This document shows positions 1-9,212 of a DNA stretch of 50,845 nucleotides, piece after piece (the stretch's first letter is position 1; each line of letters starts with the position of its first letter). The notes beneath the pieces were generated by a model. The model had not been told where the DNA came from. It saw only the letters and a list, made by a program, of their open reading frames with translations, and ran no database searches. The DNA comes from Elusimicrobiota bacterium (GTDB taxonomy: Bacteria > Elusimicrobiota > Elusimicrobia > UBA1565 > UBA9628): NCBI GenBank assembly GCA_023700845.1, contig JAMPYD010000001.1, positions 1-50,845 on the forward strand. The letters run 5' to 3'. The translations under genes and the position numbers were made by a program.

Positions 1-2708
1 GAGTACATGATCACGTTCAGCGACAGGCGCTTGGCGAGCTCGCGCTGCGCCTCCCCGCCGGGCACCGCCGCGCGCAGCGGCTTGCCCAGCGCGTCCTTGG
101 CCCACGCGCCGAGGACGTCGTCGCGCGTGTACAGCACCGCGACGCGTCCGCCCCAGTCCACGCCCTCGACGGCGCCGTGCACGCGCACGCGCCCGGCGGG
201 CCCGCGCAGCAGGAAGAAGGTCCGGTAAAGGACATGATCCGCCGGCAGCGGCTTGAGGCCCGAGTCCGGCAGCACGCGCGCCAGCTCGCGGCGCACCCAG
301 CGGTCGAAGGAGCCGGGCGGACCGCCGCCGGAGTCCTCGATCCACAGGAACCCGCCGCCGGAGATGAACTGACGCAGGCGCCGCAGCTCGTCGTCCTGGA
401 GCGGGGGCGGAGACGAGGTCCCGGCCAGGTAGACGAACGGCGACGAGAACAGCGCCGGGTCGCGCAGGGAGATGAGGCGGCGCTGGGGGGAGACGCGGAC
501 GCTGGTGACATCTCCAAGCCAGGCGATTAAATGCCCGGGGGAATCTGGATAGGGATCCCAGGTGTCGCCGTGCTGTATCTGCGTCCAGATGAAGCGGTCC
601 CCTTGCTGCGCCCGGGCACGCGAGGGGAACGATCCCAGCCACATTGCCGTTAAAATCGTTGCCGTTAAAATCTTCGCCGTCGGGGCCGCTTTCGAGACCG
701 ACAACGAAACGGATTTCAACGGCAACGACAGGAGCATCTCGAGGACGAGCATCATCGCCGCCAACAAAAGAAGCCAGATCGACAGATCTTTCCCATACAC
801 GGCATCGACGAACTCAGAATCCAGAGAATCAACATCGCTCGATCGCCACGGCGGATTCACCGCCTGCGTCAGATCGCTCTCCCCGCGCGACGCGTCGAGG
901 TTCGCCGCGACCGTGAGATCGCCGCCGCCGTCCTCGAAGGTGTAGAGGCCCGGCATCGACGTCTCCGGCAGCACGGCCCTGCGTCCCGAGACCTCGAGCG
1001 TCGTGCCGCGGCCGTCGGGTCCGCGCACGGTGATCCGGTTCGGAGCCGGCTCGCCGGACGACCAGGACCGGACCACCGGCTCGCCGACCTTCACGCGGCG
1101 GGCCGAGTCCGACGCGGACGCGGCGACCGAGAGGGACAGGCAGGCGCGCGCCCAGGGGATGAAGAACGGCTTGAGGCCCAGGTTCGACCAGCCCGCGTCG
1201 AGCGGCGCGGCCCAGACCACGGCCCGTCCGCGGCCGACGCCGCCGGCGACCAGCAAAGGGGAGCCGGCGCGGTCCGCGGCCCAGACCTCGGAGCCGGCCG
1301 CGGGCTCCAGGGAGTAGGCGCGCGCGACGGCGACCTTGGCCAGATCCAGCTCGTCCCAGCCCGCCGTGGCCTCGCCCGCGCGCGCCGCCCGGACGCCGGA
1401 CGCCGGCTCGCGCGCCGCGCCGAGCCGGGCGGGCAGCCACGGGTAGGCCGCCAGGTCCGCCGCTTCCGCGCGCGCGCCCGGCACGAACCACACCCCGCCG
1501 CCGCGCTCGGCGAAGCCCTCGAGGCCGGCGGACAGGCCCGGGGCGGGACGGCCCGCGTCGGCCAGCAGCACGGTGCCGTACTTCGCCAGGTCCGCCTCGT
1601 TCCACCGCGCCGCCTCCAGGAAGTCGGCGTCGCGCCCGGCCAAGGTCTCGGCGCCGCCGCCGAACAGCTCGCGCAGGAACCAGCCGGGACGTCCGGCCCG
1701 GAAGAACGAGGGGTCCGTATACAGCACGAGGACGCGGGGGGACGGACGGTGGGTCAGGGAGAAGTACGCCTCGTCGTCGGCCGGCAGGGAATCCGCGCGC
1801 GCCGCGACGCGCCCCGCCCAGGCGGGCGCCGACGGCCGCTCCGCCGCCGGGAGGGACATCGCGGCCCGCGTCTCCCCGCCGGCCGGGGCGGACGCGGACG
1901 TCGAGGCGCCGCGGCGCAAGTCGACCCAAAGGTCGACTTGTTTAGTAAACGAACTCCCGGAGGCCGCCAGCTTCACTTCAAGCCGCGGGGCGCGCGCGCT
2001 CGAGTCCGGCGCCGGGCCCGGGGTCCCGAGCCAGGCGTTGGGCAGAACGGGGAAGCGCAGGCCCAGCACGGCCGCGCCTTCGGCCGGCGGCGGCGCGCCT
2101 TCGCGCAGCCCGTGCTCCGCCCCGTCGCCGAGCACGACCACCGCTCGGCGGCGGCCCTTGGGGCTGTCCGCCAAGGCCTTCGCCGCGTCCGCCAGCGCGG
2201 GCGCGACGGCCGTGCCGCGCCACCCCGGACGCGCGGCCGAGAGGGCCGCGTCGGCGGCGCGAGCGTCGCCCCACGCCAGCGGGGCCTTGAGCTTCTCGTC
2301 GAAGACGCCGACCGCCACCCGATCGCCGGGGGCCAGGCGCTTGAGCAGGCGCCGCCCCGCCTCGCGAGCCGCGTCGAAACGGACCGTGACCCCGTCGCGG
2401 GCCCGCGTCGAGTAGGACGCGTCCAGCAGGAGCACGAGATCGAGGCCAGCGGCGCCGGCCGCGGCGTCCCCTCGCCGCGCGGGGGCGGCGGCGGCGAGCA
2501 CGAGGGCCGCGAGCAGGACGCAGCGCGCGGCCATCAGCGCGAGTTCGCGCAGGCGCGCCTTGGGCTTGGCGCGCGCGTCCACGGCGCGCAGCAAGGTCAG
2601 GTCCGAGAACGGCACGCGGCGCGCCGACCGCCGCGACAGCAGATGGAGCACGACGGGTGCTGCCGCGAGCGGCAGCGCCCATAATATCGCCGGGAACCCG
2701 AACCTCAT
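1..2708 (-). CDS. BatA-like vWA membrane protein fused to a DUF4159 domain (C-terminus beyond the window)
   Basis: The frame is open from ATG 2708 to the left edge (about 902 codons, no stop), so the C-terminus is missing. The N-terminus (MRFGFPAILWALPLAAAPVV) is the aerotolerance-regulator N-terminal type, with TM segments near residues 5-24 and 56-75. A von Willebrand A domain follows, with DASYS at 96-100 (DxSxS metal site). A C-terminal TM lies around 636-660, where a BatA protein would normally end. Here the frame continues through a second hydrophobic, signal-like stretch (about 675-697) into a DUF4159 domain with GGGFLWIEDSGGG. The ATG overlaps the DUF58 stop (ATGA), so it is the third gene of a MoxR-DUF58-BatA operon. 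Such operons are linked to periplasmic or envelope stress and MoxR chaperone activity; the exact role here is inference. A 15-bp tandem repeat (644-673) lies in the hydrophobic linker. Confidence 0.85.
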   Translation of the reverse strand, partial: MRFGFPAILWALPLAAAPVVLHLLSRRSARRVPFSDLTLLRAVDARAKPKARLRELALMAARCVLLAALVLAAAAPARRGDAAAGAAGLDLVLLLDASYSTRARDGVTVRFDAAREAGRRLLKRLAPGDRVAVGVFDEKLKAPLAWGDARAADAALSAARPGWRGTAVAPALADAAKALADSPKGRRRAVVVLGDGAEHGLREGAPPPAEGAAVLGLRFPVLPNAWLGTPGPAPDSSARAPRLEVKLAASGSSFTKQVDLWVDLRRGASTSASAPAGGETRAAMSLPAAERPSAPAWAGRVAARADSLPADDEAYFSLTHRPSPRVLVLYTDPSFFRAGRPGWFLRELFGGGAETLAGRDADFLEAARWNEADLAKYGTVLLADAGRPAPGLSAGLEGFAERGGGVWFVPGARAEAADLAAYPWLPARLGAAREPASGVRAARAGEATAGWDELDLAKVAVARAYSLEPAAGSEVWAADRAGSPLLVAGGVGRGRAVVWAAPLDAGWSNLGLKPFFIPWARACLSLSVAASASDSARRVKVGEPVVRSWSSGEPAPNRITVRGPDGRGTTLEVSGRRAVLPETSMPGLYTFEDGGGDLTVAANLDASRGESDLTQAVNPPWRSSDVDSLDSEFVDAVYGKDLSIWLLLLAAMMLVLEMLLSLPLKSVSLSVSKAAPTAKILTATILTAMWLGSFPSRARAQQGDRFIWTQIQHGDTWDPYPDSPGHLIAWLGDVTSVRVSPQRRLISLRDPALFSSPFVYLAGTSSPPPLQDDELRRLRQFISGGGFLWIEDSGGGPPGSFDRWVRRELARVLPDSGLKPLPADHVLYRTFFLLRGPAGRVRVHGAVEGVDWGGRVAVLYTRDDVLGAWAKDALGKPLRAAVPGGEAQRELAKRLSLNVIMY

Positions 2709-3563
2709 CGCGACAGCAGACGGCCCAGAGCCGCCTCCCAGCGCCCGCCCGTCTCCGCCGTCGTATAGGCGATCTGCGCGCGGCGCAGAGCCCCCGCGTA
2801 CGCCTCGGCCTGCCGGGCGAACGCCGCGCGGTACGCCGGCGCCGCTTCCCGCGCGTTGACGAACAAGGGCTCTCCGCCCTCGAGCCCCTCCATGAGGCAC
2901 GGGCCCTCATACGGGAATTCGCGTTCGTCGGCGTCGAGCGTGCGCACCACGAGCACCTCGTGCCGCCTCGCGGAGAGCGAGCGCACGGCCTTGAGCGCCC
3001 CGGCGGTGTCGCCCATGAGGTCCGAGAGCAGGACGACCATCCCGCGCCGCGGGAGCGCTTCGGCGGCGGCCTCGATGGCGCGGGAGAGGTCGGTCTCGCC
3101 GCCGGCCTCGGCCTCGGTCAGCGCCGCGTCGAACGCGCCGAGTTGCGCCGCGCCCGCCCGGGGGGGCAGAGCCAGCTTCGCGTCGACTCCGAACGTCACG
3201 AGCCCGGCCTCGTCGCCCTGCGCCAGCGCCAGCCACGCGACGCCGGCCGCGAGCCTGCGGCCCAGGTCGAGCTTCGACGGCCGCCCCGCCCCGGCGTACG
3301 CCATCGACGCGGAGCGGTCGAGCAGGACGAAGACGGGGATGCGGTCCTCCGCGCGGAACTCTCGCACGTAGAACCGGTCGAGCCGCGCGTAGGCCTTCCA
3401 GTCGATGCTGCGGGACTCGTCGCCGTAGGAGTAGGGGCGATGCTGGGCGAAATCCCGCGAATGGCCCCGCGCCAAGGTCCGGTGCTTGCCCGGCGCGCCC
3501 GACAGGCCCGACGCGCGCCGTGGCGAAAGGGCAAGGCCCTTCAGCCGTGCTTGCGACTCCGGC

Positions 3564-3577
<14 letters not shown>
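2705..3577 (-). CDS. DUF58 family protein (vWA-like)
   Basis: This 290-aa protein carries the DUF58 signature near residues 50-75 (YSYGDESRSIDWKAYARLDR). A vWA-type beta strand and metal-site motif DRSAS follows at 87-91, as in the family. It starts at ATG 3577, overlaps the end of the MoxR gene by 14 bases and overlaps the BatA-like start by four, so translation is probably coupled. DUF58 proteins are the usual partners of MoxR ATPases and BatA/B proteins; the molecular activity of the family is not established. No membrane segment is visible, unlike many DUF58 proteins that have N-terminal TMs, so it is probably cytoplasmic. Confidence 0.9.
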
Positions 3578-4552
<975 letters not shown>

Positions 4553-4556
<4 letters not shown>

Positions 4557-5611
4557 GACGATAGCCTAGCGTTTTTGCGCCGAAGGCTCCATATCAGGAG
4601 GATGACGGCGCCGAGGGTCGCCAAGCCCCCGAACGCGAGCGCACGGGGGGAGGCCTCCTTCTTGATCGGGATGCGCGGGGTCGACGCCAGCAGGCCCGGG
4701 ACCGCCGAGGGGCCGGCCTTCAACGCCGCGAGCACCCCGGCCATCAGCTCGTCGGCCGCGGGGCCGCGCCCGAACAGCTGGTAGCCCCAGTAGCCCCAGG
4801 GGAGATAGCCGACGGACAGCTTCTCGCCGCTCGCCGCCGTCGCCCAGGAATGGATCCCGACCGGCCCCGCGGGGGTGGCGGATTCCGCGATGGGGCCGAC
4901 CTTGGCCGCGGGCACGCCCGCCGAGGACGCGGTCAGCTCGCGCACGATCGCGGCCTGCTCGGACGGCTTGGTCGCGTCCGCCTCCGCGAGCTTCTGGAAG
5001 ACGATCTCCGAGCCCGAGCCCTGGATCACGAGCACGAAGCCCTTGGCCGCCTCCGCGTCGAGCAGCGCGCGCGCGCGCAAGCCGCCGCCGAGGGCCAGCT
5101 CGAGCTGGCCGTCGGCGCTGCGCGCCACGCCCCGGCTCTGGATGGCGCCCTCGAGCCTTCCGATCTTGAGCGCGCCGAGCAGGCTGTCGAGCATCGCCTC
5201 CGGCGCGGCGCTCAGGAGGACGGCCAGGTGCGCGGCGTTGCTCACGGAGAACAGGGCGATCACGACCCTCTCCTCGCCTCCGAGCGTCGCGCGCAGGAGC
5301 TGGGCCTTGAGGCCGTTGCGGAACACGCGCGTCTCCACGCGCCCCGTCGTCCGGTAATCGAGCTTGGTCGCCGCGCGCAGGCCGGCCAGCACGTCGTGGA
5401 GATAGCCGCGCACGCCGGCGGGGTTGTCCATCGGCGCCAAGGGCGCCGCCTTCACGAGGAACGAGCTCGTCTCCGGACCCTTCAGCGCGATCACCGCGTT
5501 GCGCGCTCTGCCCTCGTTCGTCACGTCCCGCCAGCCGCCGGGCGGGTCGATGGTGGGGGCGCCGTGAGCGAGGACGGCGTTCAGGAAAGTGAAAACAAGC
5601 GCGTTTCTCAT
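4553..5611 (-). CDS. Secreted protein with C-terminal membrane anchor, function unknown
   Basis: This 352-aa protein has an N-terminal signal peptide (MRNALVFTFLNAVLAHGAP), a soluble middle part and one TM near the C-terminus (LAFGGLATLGAVILLIWSL) followed by a basic RRKN tail. The topology is therefore a periplasmic or extracytoplasmic domain with an anchor and a short cytoplasmic tail. I do not recognise the domain. Fold cues are a beta-rich region around 80-140 and an Ala-rich region around 180-220. It is the first gene of the MoxR-DUF58-BatA operon and overlaps moxR by four bases. The start at 5611 is supported by a TAAAAT box seven bases upstream. Confidence 0.8.
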
Positions 5612-5618
5612 CGGGCGT

Positions 5619-5624
5619 ATTTTA
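5619..5624 (-). promoter_or_regulatory. Putative -10 box of the MoxR operon, leaderless
   Basis: On the minus strand, TAAAAT ends seven bases before ATG 5611, preceded by GA. No Shine-Dalgarno fits between the box and the ATG, so the transcript would start at or next to the start codon. No good -35 is visible. Confidence 0.5.
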
Positions 5625-6377
5625 TCAGACTTGGCGGCCGGAGGGGACCGCGCGGATGACGCACAGCGACGCCGCGCCCGCCGCGAGGTGCTTGAGGCTG
5701 TGGCCGCTGAGCGCGCCCAAGGCCTCGAGCACCGGACGGTCGTAGAGCTCGAGCGCCTTCGCGGCGGCGTAGAGGGCGACGCCGAGCATGAGCGCCTTGC
5801 CGTCCAGGTTTTTCTTGGGATAGGACAGAAGGATCAGGGGCATGAGGGCTATCGGAAGGAACTGGACGAGGATGTACGGCCGCAGGTCGTCGGTGAGATG
5901 CCAGTAGAGCGCGCTGGCGAGGCCGGCCGCGACGAGGGGGACCAAGGTCTTCGCGTCCGTCACGCGGTCCTCGAGCAGCAAGGCGAACAGGGCCATGAAC
6001 GCGACGGTCATGGGCAGGCGGTCCCACAGCAAGGTCGCCGACGTAGGGCTCAGATGATAGTAGGCCGAGCCCAGGCTCACGAGCGCGATGCCGGCGCACA
6101 AGACGAGGTAGCCGGTCTTCATCCGCGGCGCCGGGCGGCGCGTCAGTCCGTAAAGCCCGACGAGCAGGAAAGGCAGGTTCGAGAGCACGTCGGCGAAGTT
6201 GGGGATGCCGGCGAAGGACCGGACGTCGGCGAACGCGTGGTAGGCGGGGTCCTGGGGAATGGGCGCGTGCAGGGAAAGGGCGACGACGGCGACGGCGGAG
6301 ATGGCGATCAAGACGGCCGCGCTGTGCCTCACTTTCAAGCGCCGACTCCCCTGGAAAGTGCTACTTTCAAGTGCCAC
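5625..6377 (-). CDS. Ceramidase-like (CREST superfamily) seven-TM membrane protein
   Basis: This integral membrane protein of up to 250 aa has about seven hydrophobic segments. It carries motifs of the alkaline ceramidase/CREST family: the PNFADVLSNLPFLLVG helix near the start, GSAYYHLSPTSATLLWDRLPMT (Ser, His and Asp positions) in the middle, and a C-terminal SGHSLKHLAAG supplying the HxxxH-type histidines. Family members are metal-dependent hydrolases of amide bonds in lipids; the substrate here is unknown. It is the last gene of a leftward unit, 95 bases after a small lipoprotein gene. The start is uncertain: the longest form begins at GTG 6377, inside repeat-rich DNA, and a later GTG (VRHSAAV) directly precedes the first TM and is equally credible. 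Confidence 0.75.
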   Translation of the reverse strand: MALESSTFQGSRRLKVRHSAAVLIAISAVAVVALSLHAPIPQDPAYHAFADVRSFAGIPNFADVLSNLPFLLVGLYGLTRRPAPRMKTGYLVLCAGIALVSLGSAYYHLSPTSATLLWDRLPMTVAFMALFALLLEDRVTDAKTLVPLVAAGLASALYWHLTDDLRPYILVQFLPIALMPLILLSYPKKNLDGKALMLGVALYAAAKALELYDRPVLEALGALSGHSLKHLAAGAASLCVIRAVPSGRQV

Positions 6378-6456
6378 ATTGCATACATCAATAGCATCGT
6401 ATTTATATTGATTATTGCAGATCTACGAGCGGATCTTAAGTCTGAAAAGTGCTACA
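6330..6456. repeat. Short repeats ACTTTCAAGYGCC / AAAGTGCTAC around the ceramidase-like start
   Basis: ACTTTCAAGCGCC (6331-6343) and ACTTTCAAGTGCC (6363-6375) are 13-base near-identical direct repeats. GAAAGTGCTACTTTC (around 6354-6368) is an inverted repeat with a 3-base loop, and AAAAGTGCTACAT recurs near 6445. The stretch is AT-rich compared with its neighbours. It may be a regulator binding array or a remnant of a small repeat element. Confidence 0.45.
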
Positions 6457-6472
6457 TGGTCCGCCTGCCCGA

Positions 6473-6640
6473 TCAGTCGCCGGGGATGCGGGGAGCGCAC
6501 TTGCCGCTGACCATGCCCTCATCGTCGCGGCAGGGGCCGGCGGAGGCGGCCTCGACGTCGGGGTCCTTGGCGGCGGTGTTCCGGAAAACGCAGCCGGAGA
6601 GGGCGGTCGTCACGACGAGCAGCGGGAGGAGGAGTCTCAT
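6473..6640 (-). CDS. Small lipoprotein, 55 aa
   Basis: The reading frame from ATG 6640 to TGA 6473 encodes a type II signal peptide (MRLLLPLLVVTTALSGC) with lipobox LSGC. A short mature part of about 39 residues contains two further cysteines (GPCRDDEGMVSGKC). Its ATG overlaps the stop of the acetyltransferase gene (ATGA), which supports real, coupled translation. Function is unknown; it should be an envelope lipoprotein. Confidence 0.7.
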   Translation of the reverse strand: MRLLLPLLVVTTALSGCVFRNTAAKDPDVEAASAGPCRDDEGMVSGKCAPRIPGD

Positions 6641-7122
6641 GGGGTGGACTTCAACTGTAGCACGAACTCGTCGTAGTTCTCACCGGCGGAGTTGGAGAAC
6701 TTATCCTCGCCGATGATCTTGAAGCCGTTGCGCCGGACGACCTTCAGCGAGGCGGCGTTATGCTGGGCGACGCGGGCGTATAACGGGCGGAAGGCGTACT
6801 CCTTCAAGAACAGCCTCAGTGCCTTGGTGGCGACGCCCTTGCCCCAGTGGTCGCGGGAGATCCAGTAGCCGACCTCGCGGTCGGGGCGGACGCGGACGAA
6901 GCAGACGAGGTAGCCGGCGGGGGCGCCGTCGAGCAGGATCAGCTTCTTTTCGACCGACGGGTCCTTGAGGATCTTCTTCCACTGGGCGTAGAAGGGGGCG
7001 CGCTTCTTGGGGATGAAGCCCGCGAGGCGGTTGGCGACGGGGTCGGATTGGTAGGAGTAAAGGATCGGGACGTCGGCGGGCGCGACGTCGCGAAGGGTCA
7101 CGCGCGCGCGGGACCCCTTCAT
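6637..7122 (-). CDS. GNAT family N-acetyltransferase
   Basis: This 161-aa protein has the GNAT fold of the RimJ/RimL (Acetyltransf_3) type. An N-terminal VTLRDVAPADVPILYSYQSD strand-helix is followed by motif A REVGYWISRDHWGKGVATKAL, which holds the acetyl-CoA pyrophosphate-binding turn. The C-terminal segment AQHNAASLKVVRRNGFKIIG is the usual NxxSxxvxxKxGF element. The acceptor substrate cannot be inferred. It overlaps the MDR gene upstream and the lipoprotein gene downstream by four bases each. Confidence 0.9.
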   Translation of the reverse strand: MKGSRARVTLRDVAPADVPILYSYQSDPVANRLAGFIPKKRAPFYAQWKKILKDPSVEKKLILLDGAPAGYLVCFVRVRPDREVGYWISRDHWGKGVATKALRLFLKEYAFRPLYARVAQHNAASLKVVRRNGFKIIGEDKFSNSAGENYDEFVLQLKSTP

Positions 7123-8132
7123 TCGAACGTCAGCACGAGCTTGCCGACCGTCTCGCCCGCCTCGAGCTCCCGGTGCGCGTCGGCCACGCGCTCGACGGGG
7201 AACTCTTTCACCGGCGATTTCTTCAAGAGCCCCTTCGCCATCCAGGCGGAGATCGCGTCGAAGCCGTCCTTGGCGAGCTCGGCCTTGTCGGTGAGGAACA
7301 CGACGTTGAAGCCCATCACGGAGCGGTTGGTCGCCGTCATCTCGAGGGGGGAGAAGCGCGGCACCTTAAGCCAGTTCCAGGCCAGGGACAGCTTCGAGGG
7401 GCGGCCGCCGCGCGGGAACATCTCCGCGAAGCCGTAGATCACGAGCCGCCCCCCGGGCTTGAGCCGCTGGAAGCCGGGACGAGGGGTCGTCACGCCGTTC
7501 GCGTCGAAGATCGCGTCGAACCCTTCCGGCGCCGCGCGATCGACGTCCTTCCAGAGAGCCGGCCCGCGCAGGACCACCGCGTCCGCGCCGAACTCCCGGG
7601 CGACGGCGGCTTTCTTCTCCGAGCCCACCACCGCCACCGTCCTGCAGCCCAGCAGCTTCGCTTGCTGGAGCAAGGCCGTCCCCACGCCGCCCGCCGCGGA
7701 GTGCACCAGCACGGTCTCGCCCGAGCGGACCTTGGCCACGCCCTGGAGAGCGTGATAGGCGGTGAAGTGCACGGCGGGAACGCCCGCGCAATCGGCGAAG
7801 GACCAGTCGGCCGGCATCGGGCGCAGACGCCCGGACGTCACGACCTGGACCGAGGCGTAACCCCCGAACCGCGTGAACCCGAACACGCGGTCGCCCTTCT
7901 TGAAGCCGCCCGCGTCGCCGTCGACGACGCCCGCGAACTCGAAGCCCGGCGTGAGAGGATACTTGCCCTTCGCCGCCTCGTACCAGCCCTCGCGCACGAT
8001 GGTGTCGGCGTAGTTGATCCCCGCCGCGCGCACGCGCACGCGCACCTGGCCGGGAAGGGGGACGGGGTCGGCCTCCTCGACGAGAGCCAGCGCCTCGTGC
8101 CCGCCCGGACGCCGCACCACCACTCTCTTCAT
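7119..8132 (-). CDS. Zinc-independent MDR-family NADPH:quinone oxidoreductase-like protein
   Basis: This 337-aa medium-chain dehydrogenase/reductase has the GroES-like N-terminal domain (AGINYADTIVREGWY) and a nucleotide-binding AAGGVGTALLQQAK near residues 145-160. Catalytic zinc cysteines are absent, as in quinone oxidoreductases and VAT-1-like proteins. The segment NRSVMGFNVVFL followed by a C-terminal ETVGKLVL is typical of the VAT-1/QOR group. It probably reduces quinones or enones with NADPH. It is first in a leftward unit with the acetyltransferase, small lipoprotein and ceramidase-like genes and is divergent from tolQ, with 29 bases between the starts. Confidence 0.9.
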   Translation of the reverse strand: MKRVVVRRPGGHEALALVEEADPVPLPGQVRVRVRAAGINYADTIVREGWYEAAKGKYPLTPGFEFAGVVDGDAGGFKKGDRVFGFTRFGGYASVQVVTSGRLRPMPADWSFADCAGVPAVHFTAYHALQGVAKVRSGETVLVHSAAGGVGTALLQQAKLLGCRTVAVVGSEKKAAVAREFGADAVVLRGPALWKDVDRAAPEGFDAIFDANGVTTPRPGFQRLKPGGRLVIYGFAEMFPRGGRPSKLSLAWNWLKVPRFSPLEMTATNRSVMGFNVVFLTDKAELAKDGFDAISAWMAKGLLKKSPVKEFPVERVADAHRELEAGETVGKLVLTFE

Positions 8133-8161
8133 GGAGACGCATTAAAATATATAATCACCGC
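8133..8161. promoter_or_regulatory. Divergent promoter with overlapping -10 boxes
   Basis: Only 29 bases separate two divergent start codons. Rightward, TATAAT (8150-8155) ends six bases before ATG 8162. Leftward, TTTAAT (8146-8141) ends eight bases before ATG 8132. Both transcripts would be leaderless or nearly so, and RNA polymerase could not occupy both at once. Confidence 0.55.
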
Positions 8162-8788
8162 ATGGGACAACAGTTCGGAGTCAAAGAGATCCTCGTCGCC
8201 GGCGGCCCCGTCTTGGCCTTCATGATCATCCTGTCGATCTACTGCGTCGCCCTGATCTGGGAGCGCTATAAATTCTTCAAGAGGAGCACCGGCGGCTCCA
8301 CCGAGTTCCTGGCCAAGATCCGCGCCGCCGCCGACGCCGGCAAGCTCCCCGACGCCGCCGCCCTGGCGAAGTCCCACAAGGGCCTGGCCGGAGCCGTCGT
8401 CACCGCGACCTTGACCGGCCCCACGAACCGCGACGAGCGCCGCCGCGCCGCCGAGCGCGCCTCCCAGCGCGCCGTGTCCGAGTTGGAAAGCGGGATCTCG
8501 ACCTTGGGGACGATCGCCTCCGTGGCTCCCTTCATAGGCCTGTTCGGCACCGTCCTCGGCGTCATGCGCGCGTTCAAGGACCTGGCCAGCGCCGCGGGCG
8601 CCGGCCCCGGCCTCGTCGCCGTCGGCATCTCCGAGGCGCTGATCTGCACGGCGGCGGGCCTGCTCGTCGCCATCCCCGCGGTGGCCGCGTTCAACCACTT
8701 CAACCAGAAGATCTCCCGTTTCGAGTCCGAGCTGCGGTGGATGATCGACGAGGTCCTCGACGGCCTCGCCGAGAGGGCCCACCGCTAG
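8162..8788 (+). CDS. MotA/TolQ/ExbB proton channel family protein
   Basis: This 208-aa protein has the TolQ/ExbB layout: one N-terminal TM (about 12-32), a cytoplasmic helical loop, and two TMs in the conserved C-terminal half. That half contains GTIASVAPFIGLFGTVLGVMRAF and the helix GLVAVGISEALICTAAGLLVAIPAV. It forms the proton-conducting channel with the ExbD/TolR protein encoded four bases downstream. The pair would energise the TonB-like protein that follows. It is the first gene of a four-gene rightward operon. Confidence 0.93.
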   Translation: MGQQFGVKEILVAGGPVLAFMIILSIYCVALIWERYKFFKRSTGGSTEFLAKIRAAADAGKLPDAAALAKSHKGLAGAVVTATLTGPTNRDERRRAAERASQRAVSELESGISTLGTIASVAPFIGLFGTVLGVMRAFKDLASAAGAGPGLVAVGISEALICTAAGLLVAIPAVAAFNHFNQKISRFESELRWMIDEVLDGLAERAHR

Positions 8789-8792
8789 GCCC

Positions 8793-9212
8793 ATGCACGT
8801 CGATTCGAGCGGCCCCCGCCGCCGCCGCGTGTTCGCGGAGATGAACTTAGTGCCGTTGATCGATGTCTCACTGATCCTGGTGATCATCTTCATGGTGCTG
8901 ACCCCGATCCTCGTCAACCATCAGCTGACGGTGAAGCTGCCCAAGGCCTCGTCCGGGGCGCCCGCCGCCCAGGACAGCGCCGTGACCATCCAGATCTCGC
9001 GCAGCGGCGCGGTCACCATCGAGGGGATCGCCGTGAAGTGGGACAAGGTGGAGCGCGAGATGACCTTGCGCCTGTCGAAGGCCTCCGGCAAGACCGTGCT
9101 CGTGCAGGCCGACCGGCTGACGCCGGTGGAGAAGGTGGTGACCGTGCTCGACTTCGCCAAGAAGCTCGGAGTCGGCAAGCTCGGCATCGGAGTCACCCCG
9201 GACGCGTCATGA
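8793..9212 (+). CDS. ExbD/TolR family protein
   Basis: The 139-aa protein has a short cytoplasmic N-terminus (FAEMNLVPLIDVSLILVIIF), one TM (about 22-42) and a periplasmic domain. The Asp in the LIDVSLILVIIF segment is the conserved proton-translocating residue of the family. It forms the stator complex with the upstream TolQ/ExbB protein and ends in an ATGA overlap with the TonB-like gene. Confidence 0.93.
   Translation: MHVDSSGPRRRRVFAEMNLVPLIDVSLILVIIFMVLTPILVNHQLTVKLPKASSGAPAAQDSAVTIQISRSGAVTIEGIAVKWDKVEREMTLRLSKASGKTVLVQADRLTPVEKVVTVLDFAKKLGVGKLGIGVTPDAS

Noticed and set aside
829..2910. Two Arg-rich minus-strand frames (829-1929 and 1978-2910)
   Set aside because: They are shadows of the BatA-DUF4159 frame, which is open from 2708 to the left edge and has recognisable domains.
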